NCBI GenBank assembly: GCA_030674155.1
Contig: JASPKP010004628.1
Location: forward strand, 1 to 12,500
Origin: Stramonita haemastoma
Taxonomy: Eukaryota > Mollusca > Gastropoda > Neogastropoda > Muricidae
Direction of reading: 5' to 3'
DNA: 12,500 bases
The notes below the pieces were generated by a model, which worked only from the letters and a program-made list of their open reading frames with translations, was not told where the DNA came from and did not search any database. Each line of letters begins with the position of its first letter. The stretch's first letter is position 1. Below, in pieces: positions 1-8,772 of this stretch. The position numbers and the translations under genes were made by a program.

Positions 1-105
1 GTGTGTGTGTGTGTGTGGTTGTGTGTGTGTGTGTTGGTGTGTGTGTGTGTGGTGTGTTGTGTGTGTGTGTGTGTTGAGTGTTTGGGTGTTTGTGGATTGT
101 GTGTT

Positions 106-183
<78 letters not shown>

Positions 184-184
184 T
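1..184. repeat. (GT)n microsatellite, interrupted, cut by the window edge
   Basis: Almost pure GT dinucleotides with isolated extra G or T bases and a short non-repeat island near 75-100 (gagtgtttgggtg). Apparent Cys/Val-rich open frames over it are translations of the repeat. Confidence 0.97.
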
Positions 185-348
185 GCAAGTGGGGGAGAGT
201 AACAGAATCTTGGGCAACCCCATTCTTAGTGCTTATTCAGGCAGAGAAAAAACACTTCAATATAAGTGATATTCATCCCTGTTTAGATACACACGTGTGC
301 AAACATGGACTCACGCACTAGAGACGCATCCACATACCGGTGCACATA
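185..348. other. Unique intron sequence, no gene seen
   Basis: Mixed-composition sequence between two dinucleotide arrays, downstream (in transcript sense) of the 851-568 exon. No splice-flanked coding segment, RNA motif or transposon feature was recognised. Confidence 0.6.
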
Positions 349-537
349 TCACACACACACACCACACACACACACACCACCACACACCACACCACACCAC
401 ACACCACACACAAAACACACACACACCACCACCACAACCACCCCCACCACACCCCAACCACCACCACCACCCACCACCACCACACACCACACACCACAAC
501 ACACCACACCACAACCACAACCTTAACCACAACAACA
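349..537. repeat. CA / CCA-rich low-complexity array
   Basis: Runs of CACA and CCA/CCCA units on the plus strand with few other bases, ending 30 bases from the donor of the exon at 568. On the transcribed minus strand this is a GT/GGT-rich tract directly after the 5' splice site, a composition that could bind splicing regulators. That last point is inference. Confidence 0.95.
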
Positions 538-567
538 AACAAACCAAACCACAAACAATCACCTTAC

Positions 568-851
568 GCTAAACTGCGCACGTTGAAAATCAAGTTTTCC
601 GCCTTGTCCTTTTGGCCAATATAGACCACAGCCATGGACTCTCCCTCAGTGTGTTGGCGAGTTCGGACCAGTTTGCTGACCACCGAGTCCATGGGAGTGT
701 GGCTTCGGATGGGGATGCTCTCGTTCACACACAGGTTGTGCTTGCGCGCCTCAGCATGCAGCATGCGACTACCTGCTTCGCCGTAGTTGTCATCGGTGTA
801 GACGACGATGATGTAGGTCCAGCGGAGTTGTTTGAGGATCGCTATGATCGT
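568..851 (-). CDS. Class C GPCR exon: WTY..NYGEAG segment, start of second lobe
   Basis: This exon is open throughout (284 bases, phase 0 start, two leftover bases at the end). It begins TIIAILKQ after an acceptor ending ACAATCGCAG (854-852). It continues LRWTYIIVVYTDDNYGEAG, then a helix with MLHAEARKHNLCVNESIPI, a loop, a helix (MDSVVSKLVRTRQH), a strand (SMAVVYIGQ) and the next helix (KAENLIFNVRSLA). The donor is GTAAGG (567-562). The Tyr of DNYGEAG corresponds to ligand-contacting Tyr236 of mGluR1, and the Cys after HNL corresponds to the family's CIA Cys. Codon phase fits exactly with the preceding exon (..LQIK + TIIA..), giving the family spacing Q-xxx-x(6)-x-WTY. This is the best-preserved exon in the window and carries no frame break. 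Plus-strand open frames over it have no coding features and are shadows. Confidence 0.88.
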
Positions 852-854
852 CTG

Positions 855-1085
855 CGATTGTGGGGGAGAGGGGTGGAGGTGTGGAGGTGGGTTGGGGTTG
901 TGGGGGTTGGGGTGGGGGTGGTGAGATTGAGTTTAATGAAAAAATCTGTTGTGTTGTGTTGTTTGTGGGTGTAAAGTAGTATGTCTGCTGCGTACTACTA
1001 TATGAACTATATAGTTATGAAGATACTACAATATTCTGCTGATACACAAAGCACGCACATAATACTGTACCGCACCAGCGTGCAC
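855..1085. other. G/T-rich intron flank, no gene seen
   Basis: Positions 863-975 are G- and T-rich on the plus strand, so the minus strand supplies a C/A-rich, partly pyrimidine tract ahead of the acceptor at 854-852. The remainder is ordinary AT-rich sequence. No coding feature was recognised. Confidence 0.6.
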
Positions 1086-1087
1086 GT

Positions 1088-1113
1088 GTATACACACACA
1101 CACACCACACAAC

Positions 1114-1146
<33 letters not shown>

Positions 1147-1312
1147 TATATATATTATATATATATATATATATATTATATATTATATATATAATTATTG
1201 GAATAATATATATAGATATATATGTGTGTGTGTATATACAAGCACACATACACACGCACGCACTCACCACACGCACGAGCACATATACACACGCATCGCA
1301 CGGTCGCGCGCA
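1088..1312. repeat. Compound (CA)n-(TA)n-(GT)n-(CA)n microsatellite
   Basis: A CA array (about 1091-1146) passes directly into TA repeats with small interruptions (1146-1220), then a short GT run (1223-1233) and CA/CGCA-rich sequence to about 1312. The CA-TA-GT order gives the TA core partly complementary flanks and hairpin potential. Confidence 0.93.
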
Positions 1313-1429
1313 CACGCGTCACCATAACGACCACAACCCCTATCAACATCATTAGCACCACTGCGGTACACTTTCACACAGCTACATTGAAATGATAATT
1401 TGACTTTGACACGACCACCATCAGATACA

Positions 1430-1443
1430 CACACACACATTCT

Positions 1444-1521
<78 letters not shown>
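1430..1521. repeat. (CA)n then (TC)n microsatellite
   Basis: A short ACAC run passes into about 80 bases of TC repeats with two TTC interruptions. The minus strand is GA-rich; apparent Arg/Glu frames are repeat translations. Confidence 0.95.
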
Positions 1522-1522
<1 letters not shown>

Positions 1523-1696
1523 ATTAACACGATTTCTATGCTGTTATCTGTTCTAATATTGTGCACTTTTTTTTTCTTTTTCGATACTTTATTGATTTCC
1601 AATTGTTGTTTTTCTTTCCATCGTTAGTTTATGAACATATTCTTACAAGGACAAATTGTAACACCAGGCTTGGCCTAAAAACGTCATCCTTGTGTG

Positions 1697-2460
1697 TCAT
1701 TTATTTATTCTTCATCAATTCATTCATTCATTAGTTCATTCTTTCCTCCATCCATCCATCCATTCATCCATTCATCCTGTCTGCCATTCCTGCATTCATC
1801 TATTCATTCTTTCCTCCATTCACTCATCCATTCACTCATCCATCCATTCATTCATCTATTCATCCATTCCTGCATTCATCCATTCATTCATCAATCTTCA
1901 TCCATCCATTCATTCATCCAGCCAGCCAGCAGCCAGCCAGCCAGTCATTCATTCATTCTTCATTCATTCGTTCGTTCGTTCATTCATTCATCCATCTATT
2001 CATCTATCCATCCATCCATTCATATCCAGCCAGCCAGCCATTCATCCATCCATCCATCCTCCATCCATCCATCCATCCCACCACACCCATCCCTCCCTCC
2101 CTCCCTCCCTCACCCTCATCTATCCATCCACCCACCCATCAGCCAGCAGCCAGCAGCCAGCCAGCCAGCCAGCTATCCTCCATTTATCCATCCATCCATC
2201 CATCCACCCACCCATCCCACCCACCATCATCCATCCATCCCTCCACCCACCCATCCCTCCCTCCCTCCCCCATCCCTCCTCACCCCTCCATCCATCCACC
2301 CCTCCCTCCACCCATCCATCCCTCCACCCCTCCATCCATCCACCCCTCCCTCCCTCCACCCCTCCATCCATCCACCCTCCTCCCTCCACCCCTCCATCCA
2401 TCCACCCTCCCTCCCTCCACCCATCCCTCCCTCCCCCATCCCTCCCTCCCCATCCCACCC
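1697..2460. repeat. TCCA/TTCA/CAGC/CCCT tetranucleotide array, ~770 bases
   Basis: The whole stretch is built from related four-base units. CATT and TCCA dominate early, with CAGC blocks near 1918-1940, 2025-2040 and 2141-2172, and CCCT/CCAC units take over towards 2460. The unit becomes steadily more C-rich towards the exon that begins at 2467. No stops occur in some frames because the units contain none, so the Ser/His/Pro-rich open frames here are artefacts of the repeat. Confidence 0.96.
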
Positions 2461-2466
2461 CCTCAC

Positions 2467-2592
2467 CTTGATCTGCAGTTTATCGGAGGGGACGGTGCGG
2501 AAGAAGTGGGGGGGGGGGTGTCTCCCTGGGTGAGGGAGGCGAGGGTGGCGGAGGGGAGATGATGGGGAGGGGGATGCTGCGCATGGAGTCGG
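2467..2592 (-). CDS. Class C GPCR exon: IPLPIIS and FFRTVPSD motifs
   Basis: The 3' part reads [14 protein letters not shown] before donor GTGAGG (2466-2461), a signature class C motif. The Asp of VPSD corresponds to the ligand-contacting Asp208 of mammalian mGluR1. The 5' part, in another frame, reads [14 protein letters not shown] followed by a Pro/Ser-rich stretch and RET. The two join if the C run at 2518-2508 is ten bases rather than eleven. The spacing from LP to FR is then 23 residues, the same as in mGluRs. As assembled, the 5' frame runs into TAA at 2482-2480. An acceptor ending at 2593 gives a codon (G|CC) that agrees in phase with the previous exon, although its pyrimidine tract is poor. 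Alternative: a shorter exon of 59 bases (2525-2467) after the strong pyrimidine tract ending CCCAG at 2526. Confidence 0.7.
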
Positions 2593-2618
2593 CTGTCTCC
2601 CCGCTGTGGAGCTGGGGT

Positions 2619-2681
2619 AGGGCCCACCAGACCTGGGTTCCCCAGGGTGACACAGAGATGTGTTGGAGTGAGTGGAGAGAA
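2619..2681. repeat. Direct repeat copy 1 (pair with 3019-3086)
   Basis: Shares GCCCACCAGACCT and CACAGAG.TGTGTT..GAGTGAG-like blocks in the same order with 3019-3086, at roughly 75% identity by eye. It lies just upstream (transcript sense) of the exon at 2592-2467, so the second copy duplicates intron flank only. Confidence 0.75.
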
Positions 2682-2711
2682 TGTAATAGATAATAATAAT
2701 CAAATTACAGA

Positions 2712-2712
<1 letters not shown>

Positions 2713-2763
<51 letters not shown>

Positions 2764-2816
2764 AAGATAGAAGACAGACAGACAGACAGACAGACAGACG
2801 ACAGACAGAAGACAGG

Positions 2817-2854
<38 letters not shown>

Positions 2855-3018
2855 TGATAGATAGTATAGATAGATTAGATAGATAGATAGATAGATGATA
2901 GATAGATAGACAGATCGATAGATCGATAGATCGATAGATCGATAGATAGGTAGGTAGGTAGGGGTAGGTAGGTAGGTAGGTGGTAGGTAGGTAGGTAGGT
3001 AGGTAGGTAGGTAGGTAT
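2713..3018. repeat. GATA / GACA / GATCGATA / GGTA compound array
   Basis: Successive blocks: GATA (2713-2772), GACA (2773-2816), GATA (2819-2910), GATCGATA (2912-2945), then GGTA (2946-3016). Each block differs from the next by one base of the tetramer, suggesting stepwise spread of point variants. Confidence 0.96.
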
Positions 3019-3086
3019 AGGCCCCACCAGACCTAGGTCACATCACACAGAGTGTGTGTTTGTTGGGGTGAGGGAGAGATGTGCAT
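3019..3086. repeat. Direct repeat copy 2 (pair with 2619-2681)
   Basis: Begins AGGCCCCACCAGACCTAGGT immediately after the GGTA array and ends near GAGGGAGAGATG, mirroring copy 1. The 330 bases between the copies are mostly tetranucleotide repeat. Confidence 0.75.
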
Positions 3087-3138
3087 ATTTGTATTGTATT
3101 GATGGATATGTTTGATGAATCGATAGATATTTATGGGT

Positions 3139-3531
3139 AGAGAGAGAGAGAGAGGGAGAGAGAGAGGGGAGAGGGGAGGGAGAGGGGGGAGGGAGGGAGG
3201 AGAGAGGCAGACAGACAGACAAAGAGAGAGAGACAGAGACAGAAGAGAAGACAGAGACAGAGAGAGAGGAGAGAGAGAGAAAGAGAGAGGAGGAGAGGAA
3301 GAAGAGAGAGGGAAGGAGAGAGAGAGGAGAGAGAGAGAGAGAGAGGAGAGGAGAGAGAGGAGAGACAGACAGACAGACAGAAGACAGACAGACAGACAGA
3401 GACAGAGACAGACAGAGACAGAGACAGAGACGAGAGAGAAGAAGAGAGGAGAGAGAGAGAGGAAGGAGAGACAGTCAGACAGTAGACAGACAGTACAGAA
3501 GAGGAGGAGGAGGAAGAAGGTAGAGAGAGAG
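3139..3531. repeat. (GA)n with GACA blocks, purine-only strand
   Basis: Nearly 400 bases almost free of pyrimidines on the plus strand apart from GACA blocks (near 3207-3240 and 3363-3480). Apparent Arg/Glu-rich frames are repeat translations. Confidence 0.95.
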
Positions 3532-3533
3532 TG

Positions 3534-3686
3534 AGTAGTAGTAGTAGTAGTAGTGAGTCAGTAGTAGTAGTAGTAGTAGTAGCAGTAGAGAAGTAGTGCG
3601 CTAGTGGCAGTAGTAGTAGTAGTAGTAGCAGTGCAGTGGAGTAGAGTAGTAGTAGTAGTGTAGTAGTAGTAGTAGTAGTAGTAGTT
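3534..3686. repeat. (GTA)n trinucleotide array
   Basis: GTA/AGT repeats with AGCAGT and GAGTAG interruptions, directly continuing the GA array. Confidence 0.95.
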
Positions 3687-3756
3687 TCCTAATTTTCAAA
3701 ACGTGTACCAAAGATGACTATTGATTTTTCCCCTAGCCTATAGCCATAAAAACGTG

Positions 3757-4120
3757 GTGTTTGTGTGTGTGTGTGGGGGGGGGGTATTATCGTGCGTGTT
3801 GTGCGTGCTTGTGTGCGTGCTGTGGTGCGTGCATGTATCCGTGCGAACATGATCGTGCCTATGTAATGTATATATGCGTGTGTGTGTGAGTACATACGCG
3901 TCTCTGTGCGCGCGTGTGAGCAAGCACAAAATGTGCATGCGGCGTGCGTGCGTGGGTGCGCGGGTGCATGCGTGCGTGCGTGCGTGCGTGTGTGTGTGTG
4001 TGTGTGAATGCGCGCGTGCGTGTATGTGGTATGTGTGTGAATGCGCGCGTGTGTTTTGTGGTGTTGTTGTGTGTGTGCGTGCGTGTGCGTGTGTGTTGTG
4101 CGTGTGTGTGTGGTGTGTGT

Positions 4121-4204
<84 letters not shown>
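3757..4204. repeat. (GT)n / GCGT array, ending in ~65 bases of pure GT or more
   Basis: Degenerate GTGC/GCGT units with a 12-G run near 3775, turning into GT repeats and a pure GT tract from about 4125 to 4204. GC alternation in GCGCGC stretches and long GT make this a candidate Z-DNA-forming tract, by known behaviour of such sequences. Confidence 0.95.
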
Positions 4205-4205
<1 letters not shown>

Positions 4206-4745
4206 CGTGGGTGCGCGCGCCGCGCACGTGCGTGCACCTGTCTTTGTGTACTCTCCTATAAAATGAAACGTTTGTTAATGGATCACTGAACAGCCCTACG
4301 TTTAATCTACAGATGTCACCCCTCAAAAAAAAATTAGACACATTCCAGGCATTCCTTCTATGTTATCTGATAGCTAAAGCACTAAACCTGCTTCCATTGG
4401 AATGTTTGTGGCATAGCTTTCATCCTGGTGCTTCTAATTACATCCTAGTACCATGATACCATGAAACGGCTAAAATGTCAGTACCCCTGTTTTCAAAAGC
4501 CTGATTTATAAAAAAAAAAAAATAAAATATAAAAGTTAGTAAATTAAACTGGCGGAATGTCATAGTTACACTGACTCATTCTTCCATTTTCTTTTACTTG
4601 TTAAATCCTGCATCCTACAAGAATAAATGAATGTGGAAAGAAACAAAATAGGAATGGAGAGAGGAAACTGAGAGATGGAAAGAAGAACGAAATAGAATTA
4701 AGACATGTAAAAAAGAGTAGCGGAAAGAAGAAAAAGGAAATTTAT
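4205..4745. other. AT-rich intron sequence, no gene seen
   Basis: Unique, AT-leaning sequence with short A runs (4326, 4508, 4748). I found no splice-flanked coding segment on either strand and no transposon signature. Confidence 0.6.
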
Positions 4746-4757
4746 TTTAAAAAAAAA

Positions 4758-4822
<65 letters not shown>

Positions 4823-4849
4823 TAATATAATGATGATGATGATGATGAA

Positions 4850-4911
<62 letters not shown>
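4758..4911. repeat. (AAT)n array with an ATG-ATG island
   Basis: About 50 AAT units interrupted once, at about 4820-4850, by a short GATGAT block. Flanked by an A run on the left and a purine-rich stretch on the right. Confidence 0.96.
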
Positions 4912-4912
<1 letters not shown>

Positions 4913-4915
4913 TTA

Positions 4916-5325
4916 AAAAGGTTGGGTGGAAGGGGTAGGAGAAAAGGAGAAGAGAATAGTTGGCAAAAAAGTGGGGGGGGGAGGAGGGGGAGAAGATAAA
5001 TCGTGTAACTGATAAAAATGATCAAATTGTTCGAAAATGACATGGCAGACAATGTATTGACAAGTGCAATGATAGAGACTTTGGTGATAATTGACAGGTA
5101 ACAGTAGCCATTGTCGTTGAGGGTGATGATTATCATGATCCTGTGGACAATAACCACAGCCTACACCACAACGACAAGGTGATTGGGATGAGAAATGCAC
5201 GCTAAAAAAAAAATTCTGATGAAAAAATATTGAGAAAGAGAAGAAGAGTAAGGTGAGACAAACAAGGGCTGTGTGGCTGTGCAATGTTGACTGACTGCAT
5301 ACACACGGGGACTGGATGTAAAAAA
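4916..5325. other. Intron sequence, no gene seen
   Basis: Starts purine-rich with a run of nine G near 4972, then mixed-composition sequence. No coding, RNA or mobile-element feature could be supported. Confidence 0.55.
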
Positions 5326-5364
5326 AAGCACATGAGTGCTTATTCCATAATCCTCGATATAAAA
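5326..5364. repeat. Direct repeat copy 1 (pair with 5746-5784)
   Basis: Begins AAGCACATGAGTGCTTATTC. It matches 5746-5784 at about 37 of 39 positions, exactly 420 bases apart. Contains the short palindrome-like AGCACATGAGTGCT. Confidence 0.9.
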
Positions 5365-5389
5365 GATACATAAATAAATAAATTCCCTG

Positions 5390-5745
5390 CCTGACTGACT
5401 GATCACTGACTGATTCACACTGTACTGACTGACTGATACTGACTGTACTGACATTCACACGATTATATGACATACAGATTAATGACTGATGATGAGCGCA
5501 CATATGACTGAGATGCTGGTGATCGATTCACGATATGTGAGATTCTGATGGATGCGGTTACTGATGCGATCTGATTGTACTCATGCACTCATATCAATGT
5601 ACCATTGGATAAAGTTTGACTTCTCTGATTGATGCTGATGCTGACACATCCACAACATTGAGTGCTGTTCATCATCACATAGGAATCGATGGATTGTTTC
5701 GATAGTTCGATTAATTGATTGATTGCATTCATTGATTGGCTACAC
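5390..5745. repeat. GACT/GATT tetranucleotide array, clean then degenerate
   Basis: CTGACTGA repeats are recognisable at 5391-5452. From there to 5745 the sequence keeps fragments such as GACTGA, GATGATG, TGATTGATT and CTGATG without regular spacing, as if the array were read with many errors or had decayed. No gene seen. Confidence 0.7.
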
Positions 5746-5784
5746 AAGCACATGAGTGCTTATTCCATTATCCTCGAAATAAAA
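5746..5784. repeat. Direct repeat copy 2 (pair with 5326-5364)
   Basis: Near-identical to 5326-5364 and immediately followed by the AAAAT array. Copy 1 is followed by short AAAT units instead. Confidence 0.9.
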
Positions 5785-5986
5785 TGAAATGAACTAAATA
5801 AAATAGAAACAAAATAAAATAAAAAATAAACAATAAAATAAATAATAAAATGAAATGAAATAAATGAAATACTTTTAAAAATGAAATGAAATAAAATAAA
5901 ATAACTAAAAAAATTTAATAAAATAAAATAAAATAAAATAAAATAAAATAAAATAAAAAAAATAAAATAATAAAATGAAATAAAAA
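5780..5986. repeat. (AAAAT)n / AAATG pentanucleotide array
   Basis: AAAAT and AAATG units continue to within a few bases of the donor of the 6160-5994 exon. On the transcript strand this is a T-rich tract just after the 5' splice site, and U-rich intron starts can help U1 binding through TIA-type proteins in other animals. Confidence 0.95.
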
Positions 5987-5993
5987 TCCTCAC

Positions 5994-6160
5994 CTATCTT
6001 CAGCACAGAGGAATCAGCAGCAGCAGAGGGAGCCCCAGTGACAGAGGCATCAGTGCTGTTCTGTCAACCTGACTGCAGTAGTCACTGGCGGAGTCCCACA
6101 TAGTCCAGTGCATGCTGGACAGCCCGTGTGGCGGAACGGCAGTCGTCCAGCAGATCAACC
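5994..6160 (-). CDS. Class C GPCR exon: conserved Cys helix and approach to the ligand cleft
   Basis: After an acceptor in a pyrimidine-containing context (minus strand, ...ACATGTGCAG, exon starting at 6160) one frame reads VDLLDDCRSATRAVQHALD. This is the class C segment with the Cys that pairs with the CG Cys of the previous exon. The 3' part reads NSTDASV and GAPSAAADSSVLKI in the same register, then the donor GTGAGG (5993-5988), leaving one base. In mGluRs the corresponding V.GA..S stretch forms part of the cleft. Between these blocks the same frame meets two TGA codons (6084-6082 and 6066-6064). Dropping one base of the GGG run at 6097-6095 gives a family-like YVDSASDYCSQVD instead, and one base must then be regained near 6060. 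The exon is also one base short at its 5' edge relative to the upstream phase. These breaks look like indel error but could be real decay. Confidence 0.7.
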
Positions 6161-6227
6161 CTGCACATGTACACACAGACAGACTGTAGTAATAGAATGA
6201 CTCCATCAAATTTGTATTTCTTTTCTT
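6161..6227 (-). promoter_or_regulatory. Acceptor-side intron flank of the 6160-5994 exon
   Basis: On the minus strand the last intron bases read ...CTACAGTCTGTCTGTGTGTACATGTGCAG, given here in shortened form: a T/G-rich tract ending TGTGCAG at 6161. It is a usable but not strong 3' splice site. Confidence 0.55.
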
Positions 6228-6445
6228 TGGGTTGGTTGGTTAGTGAGTTGGTTGAGTGGAAGGATGGTGGGAGGGTGGGTGGGTAGGTGGCTGGTTGGTT
6301 GGTTGGTTGGTTGGTAGGTTGTAAGAGTGAGTGAGTGAGTGAGTGAGTGAGTGAGTGAGTGAGTGAGTGAGTGAGTGAGTGAGTGAGAGTGAGTGAGTGG
6401 GCGGATGGTTAGATGGTTGGTTGGTTGGTTGGTGGTGGGTTATTT
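6228..6445. repeat. GGTT / GTGA tetranucleotide arrays
   Basis: GGTT units (6230-6317), a GAGT/GTGA array of about 70 bases (6324-6392), then GGTT again (6405-6445). The GGTT runs on the plus strand are G-rich and could fold as two-tier quadruplexes. Confidence 0.95.
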
Positions 6446-6958
6446 TGATGGGTTGGTTGATGAAAGGGTATGTTGCCTGATTTCTGTTTTGTTTCTTTCT
6501 GTTGTTTTCTTTGGAGGAGTCTCGCTTGAATTTTCCTGTTCCGTCAGTTTTGTTGTGGGTTTGCTTTTTAAAAAATTCGTATTTTTGTTTTCCTTTTTTT
6601 TTCGGGGGGGGGGGGGGGGAGGAGGGAGGGCGTCGGTGACAGGTTGATATCTTTATGCCTTGTTACATGTTTACTCATTTGTTTGCTTTGTGGTGATGTT
6701 TCTTTGTTTTTTTTTGCTTCTGTTAGCTTTTTACGCTGTTTGCTTCAGTTAAGGTGGAGGAGGGAAAGAGCTAGTTTAAGAATGAGATGTACGCTTGTTT
6801 TTTGTGCAAATCTACACTACGACACTCCCAGAAATACAACACTTTACAGTGGGCAGTGCAGTGAAAACAAACAGTGTTGAAATAATCAGGGCGGCGATTG
6901 CAAATCAAGTCCACAACCAAATGGAAAAACCGACAGTCTATCGCATGGTCAGAACTGA
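6446..6958. other. T-rich then mixed intron sequence with a 16-G run
   Basis: T-rich to about 6740, with 16 consecutive G at 6604-6619. After 6780 the composition becomes balanced. A plus-strand frame of 66 codons (6795-6995) has no recognisable domain and no splice context, and overlaps a minus-strand frame of similar length, so I do not call it a gene. Confidence 0.6.
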
Positions 6959-7394
6959 CACCCAGGAGTACATCAGAATGACTCATAAAATATAATGTTA
7001 AATTCATGCGGTCAAACATCCACGATCCAGAGATAGATATGAAATACGCAACAGTTTACAGCGAATTTTCATGTAGGCCTAGTCAAAATTCTGCAACCCA
7101 GCGATAAATGCATGAATTGAAATGCACGACAGTTGAATTAAATGCTAATTTTCAGGAAGTCAAAATTCTGCTACCCAGCGATAAAATCATAAATGCATGA
7201 AATGCAAATCAGTTATGTAAATTTGTATGTAGTCAAAGTCTCGTTTCAACGATAGATGTATAAGAAATGTACATCACTTATGTTAATTTTGTAGACAAAG
7301 TCTCGCTCCATCGATAGATATATGTACATGAAATGCACATCAGTTAATGCTAATTTTGATGTAGTCAAAGACTACGATCCAGCGAGTTATAAAT
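6959..7394. repeat. Direct repeat copy 1 of a ~430-base segment holding a minisatellite
   Basis: From CACCCAGGAGTAC onwards this segment is matched in order by 7559-7936. Inside it a unit with GTCAAA...C.A.CGATA.AT...GAAATGCA.A.CAGTT....TTAATTTT recurs at 7011, 7082, 7159, 7232, 7294 and 7364, so the unit is 62-77 bases long with six copies, diverged from one another. Confidence 0.88.
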
Positions 7395-7556
<162 letters not shown>

Positions 7557-7558
7557 GT

Positions 7559-7936
7559 CACCAGTGAGTACTCGATGACTCATAATTAATGTGTAATTCT
7601 TGCGGTCAAACAGCACGATCCAGAGTGATATGAAATAGCAACAGTTACTGCGATTTTCATGTATAGTCAAAATTTGCAACCAGGATAAATGAAATGACGA
7701 CAGTAAATTAATGTTATTCGTGAAGTCAAAATCTGTACCACGATAAGAATCATAAATCATGAAATGAAACAGTTAGTAATGTATGAGTCAGTCTCGCTTA
7801 ACGATAGATGGACGTAAAATGCACAACTATGTATTTCATACAGTTAAAAGCTGCTCAACGATAGATGAACATGAATGCACACAGTTTATGTAATGTGAAA
7901 GTCAAAGGATATACGACCAGCAGAGTATAAAATAGA
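7559..7936. repeat. Direct repeat copy 2, shortened throughout
   Basis: Same order of landmarks as 6959-7394: GATGACTCATAA, GCGGTCAAAC, CACGATCCAGAG, ATTTTCATGTA, TAGTCAAAAT, then the minisatellite units. Anchors fall at 7605, 7666, 7725, 7787, 7843 and 7901, spaced 56-62 bases instead of 62-77. The differences are almost all single-base losses. Confidence 0.85.
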
Positions 7937-8033
7937 TGAAAATGGCAACTGAGAGCAAGCTAAGCGTACAGACAGAATACTGAACAGCTTTTCCTGTTCC
8001 CCACAGTGCAACATTCACTTCTCTTGTTAACAG

Positions 8034-8037
<4 letters not shown>

Positions 8038-8095
<58 letters not shown>

Positions 8096-8138
8096 GTGTG
8101 GTTGTGTGTGTGTTGTGTGTCTGTGTGAGTGAGTGTGG
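8038..8138. repeat. (GT)n microsatellite
   Basis: Pure GT at about 8040-8093, continuing as interrupted GT/GTGA units to 8138. Confidence 0.95.
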
Positions 8139-8212
8139 GTCTGGGGTGTTGTGCTGCGCGGGAGGTGTAAGTGTTGCGACTGCGAAGAACAACAGAGACT
8201 CAGACAAAGACA

Positions 8213-8253
8213 GTAAGGGGGGGGGGGGGGGGAAAGTAGCAGAACAGACAACA

Positions 8254-8314
<61 letters not shown>
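8213..8314. repeat. 16-G run and (GACA)n array
   Basis: Sixteen consecutive G at 8217-8232, then about 13 GACA units at 8258-8312. Confidence 0.95.
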
Positions 8315-8772
8315 GTAGAGAAATTGGGGAGAGATTAGGATGGGGAGTGTGTGTACACGAAGCATGTTTTCTTACATTCACTGAAATATTCAGACACCTA
8401 ATTATTGATCTCCAAAAGACAAACCAACGATAAGAGAAGCGTCAAGAAAACACAAAAGATAGAATCCCCGTACTTCATAGCAACCAAGAACAAAGAACAA
8501 GAGTATACATGTCACACTGAAAAAAGGCTCTTTACCATGGATTTTTCCTCTCACTTTATCGTCTAAAATTTCCAAAATAAAAATAATTAATGGATAGAAC
8601 AACCTAACTAAGGAATAAAAAGCATAACCAACCCAAAACGAATAACAATTCCAAAATGTGAGATCATATAAACGAATAAATGTTTTTAAACCAACCAAAC
8701 AACAAAAATGCGCAGAATATTATGTTTATCTCTAAGTAAGACTCGTCTGAAGATGAGGCTCTTCCAAACATC
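8315..8772. other. A-rich intron sequence, no gene seen
   Basis: A-rich on the plus strand. The minus-strand open frame here (8698-8402) translates as hydrophobic, Phe/Leu/Ile-rich residues, which is what reading a T-rich strand gives. It has no motif or splice context, so it is not called. Confidence 0.6.

Noticed and set aside
612..974. 120-codon plus-strand frame
   Set aside because: It overlaps the minus-strand receptor exon 851-568, which has family motifs and splice sites, and then runs through low-complexity G/T sequence.
1692..2533. Long plus-strand open frames of Ser/His/Pro/Ile
   Set aside because: They translate the TCCA-type tetranucleotide array. All frames are open because the units contain no stop, and residue content follows the repeat exactly.
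3133..3534. Arg/Glu-rich 133-codon frame, coiled-coil or RS-like in appearance
   Set aside because: It is the translation of (GA)n and (GACA)n with no start context, splice sites or non-repeat sequence.
3689..4341. His/Thr-rich minus-strand and Cys/Val-rich plus-strand frames
   Set aside because: Shadows of the GT array on both strands.
6000..6209. 69-codon minus-strand frame read as a single small protein with a Leu-rich end
   Set aside because: It is largely out of register with the receptor residues (LLDDCRSAT...) in the same DNA. It remains open across the exon through indels and an intron flank.
8402..8698. Hydrophobic 98-codon minus-strand frame suggestive of a membrane protein
   Set aside because: The residues follow from reading a T-rich strand. 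There is no family motif, no splice context and no support from flanking sequence.
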